A stretch of 64,000 nucleotides of DNA, from positions 74,679,533 to 74,743,532 of the forward strand of contig NC_089584.1 of NCBI RefSeq assembly GCF_019320115.1, read 5' to 3'. Source of the stretch: Miscanthus floridulus (Eukaryota > Streptophyta > Magnoliopsida > Poales > Poaceae). Shown piece by piece: positions 1 through 9,500 of this stretch (positions are counted from its first letter, which is position 1; every line of letters starts with the position of its first letter). The position numbers were made by a program, and so were the translations under genes. The notes under the pieces were generated by a model. It was given only the letters and a program-made list of their open reading frames with translations, did no database searches and had not been told where the DNA came from.

Positions 1-213
1 CTATCACATGGGCACACCATGCGCCACGAAGCCATGATCAAGGTAAGTCGTTTGCAGAAAAAGATCGCAGTATCTCTAGTCTAACGACTTTGTGATAAAC
101 TAGTGGATTATTACAGAATTGCTAGGACAGAAAGAATTCTGTGCCGCACATGCCGCTTAATTGGGAGTAAGTTTTGGTTTTGGATCCAACAAGGTATCAG
201 GATGAGTTGTTAC

Positions 214-2641
214 CGGCTTCTTATGGATTCCTAGTTGCGCCCAGGTGATGACCTCAAGCAGCTCTTCCAGAGTTCCATAGCCGCCTGTAATGTAACGCCA
301 AGAGAGCGTGTCAAATTTGGAATCCTATGACCATCAATCAAATCCGCAAGAAAACTGTTGTGTACCAGTACTGTACTGAATAAACCAGCCATACCAGGCA
401 ATGCTATGAAGGCGTCAGCAAAGCGAGCCATCTCAGCCTTCCTCTCATGCATGCCGGAGACCGCCCTTACTTCCCCAACAGGCTCACCAGTTACCTGCCG
501 AAGAAGAAATTAAGAATATAAGCATCAATCTTACGCCCTTTTAAAGATGGATACTTAAAAATGCTCTACTGAAATTAGAAATGCAGTACCACATGACCTC
601 ATCCTTCTTATCTTAAACTATTACAAAATAGAACTGCCTAGTTGCACATAGAAGCACTAGTCAAGGGCGGACCAGGACCAAATCTACTTTCAGCATAAGA
701 AAGTACAAGTGCATTGCAACAAGTAAAGAACACAAGACAATCACACAACATGCAATGCAATGCAGTAAAAACTTGATAGCAAGCAAGATCAGTACAGTAG
801 CAGACCGGTAAAATCATAAAGCCTGAATCCTATTGAAGTACAGCACACGATGTTTTTTTTGGTAAGGAGCATTAGATTCATATGATCGATATAAATGCAT
901 CATGTCTCCCTACACAAAGGGTCCCCTTGTTATTTATTGGTGCTTGGTGTCTACTTATTGTTCACTCAGATGCAAGCCGTGCGACTACAGGCATCACGAA
1001 GGCAGCCAGACATGCATTCCAAAGACAGCAGCAGTGAACAGCAGCAGCAATCAATGCATGCAAAGTCTCCAGGACGTAGAAGAGGCTCACCTCTCTGGGC
1101 ATCAAGGATTTTGGGATGACCCTGCAGTCAAGAAAAGAGGGGAAACAGAAAGGCACGTCAGTTTATTTGTAGCATAAGCAGTCGAGCAGGTGAAAACACC
1201 AGACCATGGCCTTTCCCATTGCAGGAAACTGGGAAGCCAGGGCTAGCTCAGGCTAGGCACGCCACAGCAAGAGCCTCAGGCCCTCTAGAGAGAAGCAGAC
1301 TAGGAACTGCACAATTATTAAGGCAAACAGGAGAAGAGAAGAGAGCATTAGCCCCCTTTAATGTTGCAACTTGCAATTCGATACACATTTGGAGCATGCA
1401 GCAGAGTGGCCTTTTGGAAAACCAGGCCAAAAGGCATTTCCGTTCCACCCCTGTGATGAAGCCCAACCCAGTTAAATTCAAAGTGGCTCCTGCTGAAATG
1501 ATGCAGCAAGAGACTCACGTCTCAACGGCATACCCGGGGGGCAGAGCCACGGCTGTGGCAATCAAAAGCTACCATTTTGGTGCAAGAAGGCACAGGAAGC
1601 ATGCACTCACAGCAGCAGCAGCCAACCAGGACCAGGAGCAGGAGCAGGAGCGCTTCTCATCAAGGAGAGCGAGCGGCTGGCACGCACACAGCAGGCAGCA
1701 GCACAACTTGTCTAGTCTAGAGATAGAGAGGGAAGGAAGGGGTTAGGATGCTCACCCAATCACATGGCGCCCTCCATCATGAACTGCATGAGAGACCAGC
1801 CCCATGAGGCCGATGGAACCTCCCCCGTAGACCAGGTCTATGCCCCTCTCCACCTGGCACCAGGAAAATCGAGCAATTCACTCATCAATAGCGAAAACAT
1901 GTAGAAATGCAGAAAAAAACAAAAAACGATATTTTTGCTACAGAATTTGGATTTTGGTGCGCCAAGCAAGCAAAGATTGTTCATCCGCGGAGGCAAATGA
2001 GGTCACCGCGCGCCGCAGCCCAGCACCATCCATTTCATTATTATCGTCTGGGACGAGGACGACCGTTCAACTACGAGACCACCGCCCAAAACGGCAAAGA
2101 CTCGCGGCGCCTTTCGGCTCCCCCGATGGCGAGCAGCCGAGCAAGGCTCGCCGCGTCCCAGCCGTGAGCCGTGCAGAGCGCGGGTGCATGATCACCCAAG
2201 GACGGGACGCGCGGCGTGCGCCACGGCCGCAGTTATCGCCGCAGCAGCAGCACACGCGTCCGGCCTGCCGCAGAGGCGCAATCGAGTGGAGCGAAGCAAA
2301 CAAGATGGCAGCAACAAGGCGCGGGATTTTGATCTGGGACCAGACCGGGCGGCGGTGATTCACCCCCACGAAAAGATTGGATTTTTTGACCGTAAAGGCG
2401 GGATTTTTTTAGGTGAGGGAGAGGGTGGAGGGGCAGCGTGACGTACCAGCTCCTTGCCGAGCTCGACGGCGGCGTCCTGGTAGCTGGCCTTCCGGCCCTT
2501 GGCGCTGCCGCAGTACACGCAGATGCGCTGGAATCGGGACCGCCTCTCGCCGCCGTTCATCCCTGCCTGCGCGGCAGCCGCGACCCCGGTCGCTCCGGCT
2601 CTGCCGCCGCTCTTCTCGGCCACAGCCGCGTCCATTGCCAT
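214..2641 (-). CDS. LONELY GUY-type cytokinin riboside 5'-monophosphate phosphoribohydrolase (3' part beyond window)
   Basis: LOG enzymes release active cytokinin base from cytokinin nucleotides in one step, in cytosol and nucleus. Five exons read in frame on the minus strand: 2641-2447, 1853-1756, 1121-1091, 494-395 and 284-214, giving 165 codons with GT-AG borders. In order they give [42 protein letters not shown] and, across the exon 4/5 junction, the catalytic PGGYGTLEE. The N-terminus (about 35 residues before RICVYCGS) is Ala/Gly rich. A second ATG lies two codons after the first; I chose the first. Codons end at KKP; the expected next exon (normally about 50-70 more residues) is not found in bases 1-213, so it lies beyond the window or is lost. 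Family assignment is firm; the paralogue number is not known. Confidence 0.9.
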
Positions 2642-2881
2642 CGCCGCCGCGGTGCTGGGGGTTAGCCGCCGATCGATGTGCTTGTGCTAGTCCGACGAGG
2701 TGGTGGCGCCGCGGAAGGAGGCCGCGCGGTTCTTTTGGGTAGGTGGGCGCGTGGGTGTAGCGGGAGGTGAGGGTAGGCAGCTGTACACGGGAAATTGCGA
2801 GTGCTCCGACGACTGGGATTGCGATGCTGGCTGCTGCTGCCTCGGCCTGAGCTTGAGCCGGATGGCGTGGGAGAACGCGTC

Positions 2882-2889
2882 AATTTATA
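2882..2889 (-). promoter_or_regulatory. TATA box of the LOG-type gene
   Basis: On the minus strand the sequence CTATAAATT lies about 245 bases upstream of the LOG start codon, in an otherwise GC-rich stretch. Its position suits a 5' UTR of roughly 200 bases. No transcript evidence is available here. Confidence 0.5.
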
Positions 2890-3199
2890 GTGAGCTTGGG
2901 AGGTTGAACGGGAGGGGCCTCCAGGCCTGGGTTGGTGGGTCCAACATTGCTGGGGCTGCCAGGGCCCCACCTGTGGTGCTAGGGGCTTTCTCGCCTTTTG
3001 TTTTCTACTAGAGAGGGAGGACAGAGAAGGATGGTTTCTACTTTCTGCTGCTAAAATCCATGCTTGTTTTCTCTGTCAATTTATCCTTTTCTTTTGAGGA
3101 GATCCTCCTGTCTTTATTCACCTGAGTGTAAAGTGAAAATTTTGGTCTTGGTCAAGTTTAGAGCTTTGTCGGAAGAGCTGATTGTGTATCAACTTTAAA

Positions 3200-3480
3200 T
3201 TTCGTAGTGCTAGTCTGAAAGGATTATTTAAATGTAAGAATTATTATCTCTATTCCTGAATAAATAGATTTTCAGCTTGTCTTAAGTCAAAAAATTTAAA
3301 CTTTGACCAAATTTATAAAAAAAATATCAAGATTTATGATATCAAACTAGTGTCGTAGATGTACCATAAAATATATTTTTCATAATATGGTCATTTATGT
3401 CATAGATGTTGCTACTCTTTGCTATAAAGTTAGTCAAACTTGAAAATTTTTGACTGACACAAATTCTAGTACTTAATATT
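3200..3480. repeat. AT-rich Stowaway-like remnant
   Basis: This stretch contains the opposed phrases AACTTTGACCAAATTTATA and GTCAAACTTGAAAATTTTT around an AT-rich centre. Degenerate grass Stowaway-type MITEs have this layout. Ends are worn and no clean TA target duplication was found. Confidence 0.4.
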
Positions 3481-4124
3481 TAAGGGTGTGTTTGGTTTCT
3501 TTACTTGGCACTTCGTTATCTTACCGAGTGAGGATTTTGAGCGAGGCTATGGGCGTGTTTGGTACCCTTCCCAGCCCAGCCAGGCCAGCTCCAGGCAGCC
3601 AGGCTGCATTTGCCCAGGCCAGATGCATGCAACAAGGGTTGTTTGGTTGCATGCATCTGTGGAACCAGGCTGGGTTGAGACAGTGTTTGGTTGCATGCAT
3701 GTGTTTGCAGATTTAAAAAGCTCATGCATGGATCATTGTTTGGTTGGCTGCATACAACAAGTTGTAGTCACCTCTTGCATGTAGTGGTAACATTATCACC
3801 CACTAGTTGGCATCAGATATTACATCAATTTCCAAATGAAAAAACCTACTAGCAAGGCAATAACTACTGCTATTACAAATATAAATGAACTGTGGCACAA
3901 GCGAAAGTTGCCATTTCCACCATTTTCTAGTAGAGGTGCACTGACAGGTTGGAGGAGAGGTGGATTTTCAAGTTGATCACCATAGAAAGCTAGCAAAGCT
4001 TCATTTCTTGTTTTGTATTTTTTGTAGCAGTTTCCCTTGAAACCATCTACTTGAGCATGTGCTTCGGCCTAGCTGGAGTAGACCCCAGGCTCCTTCCCAA
4101 CATGAACAACATACCAAGCCATAG

Positions 4125-4390
4125 ATGTACATGTTCTCAGATCAATCAAAAAATATCACAGGCAATGGACATGTGCTCAGATTAATCAAAATAACATCAC
4201 ATGCAATGGACATGTGCTCAGATCAATCAAAAAACATCACAGGCAATGAACATGTGCTCAGATCAATCCAAAAACATCACAGGCAATGGACAAGTGCTCA
4301 GTTTAGTCATAAAGCATCACAGGCAATGGACATGTGCTCAGATATAAGAAAACAAACATCACAGGCAATAAGGCAAGTGCTCAGAATGAA
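4125..4390. repeat. Tandem array, about 40-bp unit, about 7 copies
   Basis: The phrase CATGTGCTCAGATCAATCAA recurs with starts near 4131, 4171, 4212, 4252, 4292, 4332 and 4375, so the period is 40-43 bases, and GCATCACAGGCAATGG-like segments fill the units. It lies between the left end and the SANT gene of the PIF element. The 121-codon open frame across it is a by-product of the repeat. Confidence 0.85.
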
Positions 4391-4732
4391 ATTGTGCAAA
4401 TCACAGGCACAGGCTGGTGCCCATATCAAGTTCAGAACCACAAGGTTCACATCATTGGCAATGGACTCATGGTCATATTGCCACCACTAGGTTGATCTAG
4501 GTTGTAGGTGCAGGGTTATCTAAGACACTAACTATATGTTAGTGTTAGTAAGTAAGCTATGCAGGATCAGATCAACTGCACAAAAGAGAAGGTCAACCCA
4601 CTACGCATCCACCAGTTGTAGTTAGGTATGCACAAAAGAGGCCACCACTGCATAGGGACAGGCACTACATCAGAAGACCACCATGATAATGCAGGCACTG
4701 TACAAAAGGATCAACCCCAAGCTGTGAAGCCT

Positions 4733-5603
4733 TCACATGTAGTAGTGCTTGGCCAAGTAGGTCCTTAGCCACAACACATGGTGGGAGTCAGACATCTTGA
4801 CAAAAGCTGAACCCAAGGCCTTGTTGTCCAGCAGATGGCCATAAGCACGCATCAGTGCTTCTTCAGTGAAGCCTGGCACAAACATAACAGCACCATACAA
4901 TTCAGGGTGGGAATCCTCAACCTTGGTCGACCTAATAGCATTAGCAACATCCTTCACTACCTCTACCATGCCAGTGAACAGAACAACATCCTCTTCTGCC
5001 AGCATGGATCTCTTCCTCTTGTTACCAACTCCTCCCTCACTCTTGATAGCCTCAGGAGTCACAGTCTTGCCACTATTTAGGATCTCAATAGCATCAGTCT
5101 TCAGTGAGCTCTCAGCACAGTCAGATGGTGTGCTAAGTGGCTCATTGGAGCCCATAGCCCACTTGCCTATTGCCTAACCATTGCCAAAGATGGCCATCAT
5201 CTGTTTGTAGTGTTGTATGGGCTTGTTGAGCTGTGGAGCATCATTAGGGTGGTCCTGCATAATGAACTGTCCCTTGTTAGCCATAATGACCACAGAACTA
5301 TTGGGTACCACTAACTTCATGACCATAGAACTCTTGCAGGGCCTTTGCCACCATGTTCAGGTGCACTTCTTTGAAGCCCTTATCAGTCCTCACTCTAGTG
5401 GTAATGAGCTGGCACATCTGCTTCAGCACAAAGGCAGACATGGGCTCAGTCCACCTCAGAGAGGTCCTCTGCTGAGCAAGAACCTGTGATGCTGGTATGA
5501 AACCAGTCACATCATCCCCAGCAACCACATTGTCACCAGCCAAAAGACCACCATCCAGTCCAGGGAACACAAGCTCATTAGCAGGCATCATCTCCTCAGC
5601 CAT
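4733..5603 (-). pseudogene. SANT/Myb-like protein (ORF1) of the PIF/Harbinger element, broken
   Basis: The N-terminal part (5603-5298, 101 codons) includes LRWTEPMSAFVLKQMCQL and GFKEVHLNMVAKALQEF, the start of the SANT-like DNA-binding domain used by PIF ORF1 proteins. The C-terminal part (5155-4733) ends in HVLWLRTYLAKHYYM, the usual end of this family. The segment between them (5297-5156) has stop codons in the wanted frame and lacks the second half of the SANT domain, so an internal deletion with frameshift is inferred. In intact elements this protein binds the termini and brings the transposase to them. Here it cannot be made as one polypeptide. Confidence 0.75.
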
Positions 5604-5612
5604 AGCCTAATT

Positions 5613-5880
5613 CATCATTGCACATGCCTAGAGCCTCAGCACAGGTATATTATGTCAAGAAGAAAACATCATTGCACATGCCCAAAGCCTCAGCATAAGT
5701 GTAGTATCATAGAAAATTTATCATCATTGCACATGTCCAAAGCCTCAGCATAAGTGTAGTATCATAGAAAATTTATCATCATTGCACATGCCTAAAGCCT
5801 TAGCATAAGTGTAGTATCATAGAAAATTTATCATCATTGCACGTGCCCAAAGCCTCAGCATAAGTGTAGTATCAGATGAA
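5613..5880. repeat. Tandem array, 55-bp unit, 5 copies
   Basis: CATCATTGCACATGCCCAAA starts recur at 5613, 5667, 5722, 5777 and 5832, an almost exact 55-base spacing. Each unit continues with GCATAAGTGTAGTATCATAG. A shorter duplication (CAGCATTTGTCCATGAATAA, near 5886 and 5912) follows. The array sits between the two PIF genes. Confidence 0.9.
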
Positions 5881-5967
5881 AAAACAGCATTTGTCCATGA
5901 ATAAAATCACAGCATTTGTCCATGAATAAAATGAATTACAGGCAACTTAATGATACATAATAGAACT

Positions 5968-7311
5968 CTAGATTCTAGAAAGACCCCTATTAGCCCACAT
6001 GTGATTAGCCCATTCATCTCTCTGAAGTGCCCAAGCAACATTGTCATCCATATGAGCAGGATGGGGCTGACTGTTTGTGTCATTTGGTACCCAAGAGAAC
6101 TCTTCTGGAATAACCTCATCAACCCCAAAACTAAGGATCTAGTTATGCAGTATACAACATGCAAGCACAAGCTTGATTTGTGTCCTCAAGCGATGGAATG
6201 GTTTGTTGGTGTTAATGATACGAAAACGGTTCTTTAGAGCCCCAAATGCCCTTTCTATAGTTACTCTCAAACTAGAGCGCCTCAAATTATACAACTCTTT
6301 TGGGTTGGTTGGGTAGTTCCTATTCCCATATTCTTTAAGATGGTACCTACAACCTCAATAAGGAGGAAGAAATCTAGGCCGACAAGCATATCCAGCATCT
6401 ACTAAGAAGAATTTACCTAAAACAAATGTGGAGTTCAATTAGATTCATCATTTTACAGTTACATTTGCTTTTTATTATCACAGATAATTTAATTACCTGG
6501 TGGAACCCTCAACCCATCCTCTCTCTATAATGCATCAGCAAGAATTGTGGCATCATGAGCTGATCCCTCCCAACCAGCTAGCACATAGGTAAATTTTAAG
6601 TCAAAGCTAACTGTTGCTAGCACATTTTGCGTGGGGGCATTCTTTGTACCCCTAAATGCAGCTTGCATCTTGGCTGGAACTTTGGCAAATACATGAGTCA
6701 CATCAATGGCCCCAATGCAGTCCTACATGGCATCCAAAATTACATAGTAAATTGATATGAGCTAATGCAACAATATCCTAGCAGCTATATGGTAGGTTTT
6801 TTTACCTTAAAGTAAGGATACCATATATGGCTGTTGCTAATCTTTACTGGTGTCTCATTGCTTGGAGGTCTAATCATCTCTTGTCTAAGTTCACCAATAG
6901 CATACAACACATCTTTAAAATGGCGGTGGATTGTCTCTATAGACCTTCTCCAGTTTTGCTTTACAACTCTAAATCATTGGTTATGACCAACAATATGGAG
7001 AAACATTGCAACTTGCTCTTCAACACAAGAATTTATGTTGTTAGCAAGTAGCTTCTTGTCCCTAAGCAAGTTGCACAAACTAAAAAAGGGTGCCCTTCTC
7101 ATTCTAAGCATGTTCACACTATATCATTGTAGTTGTAAATTAAGTTCAAGTTCCTTTGGCGCTCCTCATCCCTAATGCTCATTGGACCATAACTGATCTG
7201 AGGCCGCTGACTCTGAAGCATTCTAAGTCTAGCAAACAGCAGGGCATACATAGCAGTGATAAGAGCAGCAGCATGAGCAAAAAGAATGTGTCTCTTCTCT
7301 TCCAAGTCCAT
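5968..7311 (-). pseudogene. PIF/Harbinger DDE transposase, inactivated
   Basis: Read on the minus strand, the frame starts with MDLEEKRHILFAHAAAL and shows SCVEEQVAMFLHIVGHNQ, DCIGAIDVTHVFAKVP, KFFLVDAGYACRPRFLPPY, RSSLRVTIERAFGALKNRF and LQRDEWANHMWANRGLSRI before a stop at 5970-5968. The middle pieces are the DDE_4/HARBI1-type nuclease core. In-frame stops interrupt it after HNQ, after ADAL, after FLPPY and after ILHN, and the frame shifts near 7115. Transposase cannot be made from this copy. Confidence 0.85.
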
Positions 7312-7319
7312 CTAGAAAA

Positions 7320-7560
7320 AATAAATGGAATTTAAGGACAAATGCTCAGAATGACAATGTCATCATCATGGACTTGGACAAAAGCTCAAAAAAAGGATTC
7401 ATCATATACTAGAACATGCTAAAAATAAGGCTTTCATCATCACAGACTAGGGCAATAGCTCAAAAAAAGGCATCATCCTAGACTAAGGCAATAGCTCAGG
7501 ATAAAAGGAATCATCAAAGACTTGGACAATAGCTCAGACAAAATGGCAACTTCATATACT
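7320..7560. repeat. Degenerate tandem repeats upstream of the PIF transposase
   Basis: Variants of AATAGCTCAAAAAAAGGCAT and CATCATAGACTAGG recur about every 40-60 bases. They resemble the two cleaner arrays of the same element in base use but not in exact unit. Confidence 0.5.
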
Positions 7561-8779
7561 TGCTCATAATCTCACAAAGTAGGACATGCATCCAAATCCA
7601 AGAATGCAGGACTCACTATCGCACGGTACAGATTAGGGGAGAGGCAAGAGGAGGAGTAGATATACAAAATACCCACATCAACAAGCAGCAGCACCAACAA
7701 AAGCCCAACCCAGCAGGTGAGGGAGCTCAGATCTGCAAGCACACAAGCAAAGAAAATAGAACTAGCATACACAAAATAGGATTTTTACTTGAAAAAAACA
7801 AGAAAAAAATGAGACCTAAGAACAAGGATCCATACCGCAATAACAGCCAAAAAATCAGATCTAGTGTGCCTGCAGCGAGATCAACAAACAATGGTGACCT
7901 AGGGTTTCAAATCGCACAGAAAAAATAGAGAAAGAGAAGGGAAAAACTCACTTGCTTTGAGAGGACGCAAATCCACCGCACCTGCAACAAATCGAGAGAG
8001 AGGGTAGGCATTAGGAGGCCACGAATCCATCAAGAACATCGGGGGGAGGAGGAAGAGGAGGTGGAGCTTACCGGCGGCGCATACGGGAAGCGACAAGAAG
8101 AAGAAGAGAGGGCGGCGGCGGGAGGGAAGATATATAGGCGGTGAATGGCGGGAACGGGGGAGGTAACCCTAGGATCTTTGCGCCATCTCCCCGCGCACGG
8201 AATCGCCAGGCGCGTGAGCTCGCGGGAGCACAGAGCGAGCCAGGTTGAAGAAAAATGGCTGATTTGGGCGTTCCTCGCGAGCCAGGCCAGGAGGGGGCTT
8301 TTGCATGAGCGGAGCCTGGCTCGGGAGGGTGGCCAGGGAACCAAACATGAGCAGGCTGTATCCTGGGAGCCTGGTTTGCCCTTATGCGGGCAACCAAACA
8401 CACCCTATGTGTTTGGTTTTCTTGTCTTCCAAAAGTCGTCTGAGCAACGATTCGCTTGGTCATGTGAGAAAGCCAAACACATCTTAAACTTCATGGGTGC
8501 TCGTGCTATCCAGATGATGAGGGGAACCAAACACATCTTAGTTTTGTTCTATAATACAAAGACTTCATGGGTGCTCCTCACCATTTGTGGTTCCTCGGTC
8601 AATTTTTATTTTGCCCTAACGTAAATCATTTTAAACTGGAGTAACTATCAATATTTGTGATAATAAATAAAAACACATTTAGATTCACCCAGAATAATGT
8701 ATTTTCTAGTGTACTTATATCTCTTACAACTAAAAATAATAAAAGTAAGACAATTTTTTGGTGCGACTTTTTTTTGTTC

Positions 8780-9500
8780 GCTCCTCCTCCCGTCCGTGCG
8801 ATACCCTCCAGCGACTCCGATGAAAGGCGCCGGCATGTGGGACCGATTGCACGCGAGCCCGCCTTGTCGCTCTACTTCCTCCACTTCGCACGCTCGCTCG
8901 ATCCCGCTCTGCTTCTCATCGTGAGATCCTGCTTGCTCCCCCTCCGCCGTGTGTGTGCTCCCCTTCATGAGATCCCGCTCTCCCCCATGTAGTCGTGCCA
9001 TCATCCTCGTCGTACATGCCTACTCCATCATTGCATCCAACCCGCGATGACCGTGACCGAATCCATCGACCATTCCTTCCCGTGACGACCACGCTCTTCG
9101 GTAGCCGCTCCTCCTCTCTGGTGACAGCTTCTCTCCACGACGAGCACCCTCCCCTTCGGCGGTGGCTCCTCCCTTCGCAATGAATGCGACCTATGGCAGC
9201 CACGACGACTTCACCACCCGTTGCCCTCCCCCAGCGCCTCTCCTCCCCCTCAACTCTCTTCCATGGTACCAATCAACTCTCCCCTCCCCACCGCTCCCCT
9301 CCCAATCCTTCCTCTCGTCTGATGTTTTGTATGATCTTATATGATTCCAGGGTTTTGTTTTGTTCTTTAATTGCTCCTTTCCTCTTGGTTCCCTACACGG
9401 GATTCGCCACCACTCGATCTCGGCCCGTAGAGTCATCGTACGGTCGATGCCCCTCCGGATGGGGATGGCGTGCATCCTCATGCCACATCGGCTAGCGACT
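8780..9500 (+). other. GC-rich, possibly transcribed or captured segment inside the Helitron
   Basis: Base composition rises sharply here compared with the surrounding AT-rich sequence, and frames of about 100 codons stay open on both strands. None resembles a protein I recognise. Helitrons often carry host exons or promoters, so captured host DNA is a possible but unproven explanation. Confidence 0.3.

Larger units (their letters stand above)
3551..8405 (-). mobile_element. PIF/Harbinger DNA transposon, degenerate
   Basis: The element starts GGGCGTGTTTGGTA and ends with the inverted form ACCAAACACACCC, flanked on both sides by TAT (3548-3550 and 8406-8408). It carries the two genes typical of the superfamily on the minus strand: a DDE transposase (7311-5968) and a SANT/Myb-like protein (5603-4733). 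Both are broken. Subterminal regions are rich in CCAGGC/GCCTGG motifs, possible transposase-binding repeats. A TAT duplication is unusual; this superfamily normally duplicates TWA, so the exact border is less certain than the identity. Confidence 0.8.
3484..8484. mobile_element. Tourist-like element split by a PIF/Harbinger insertion (outer element)
   Basis: The left end GGGTGTGTTTGGTTTC (3484) is matched in inverted form by the right end GAAAGCCAAACACATCT (ending 8484). Both are flanked by TAA (3481-3483 and 8485-8487), the target duplication typical of PIF/Harbinger-Tourist elements. Only 3484-3550 and 8409-8484 belong to this element; the rest is a younger insertion. A second, similar right end (AACCAAACACATCTTA, near 8525-8541) follows a partial duplication and is an alternative boundary. 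Confidence 0.55.

Noticed and set aside
4125..4490. 121-codon repeat protein
   Set aside because: It follows directly from a 40-bp tandem repeat whose unit shifts frame between copies.
4125..5880. CRISPR-like arrays
   Set aside because: Units are contiguous tandem repeats without unique spacers, in a plant transposon.
8068..8463. Minus-strand frames of 123-131 codons near the PIF right end
   Set aside because: They overlap the subterminal repeats of the transposon and have no recognisable domain.
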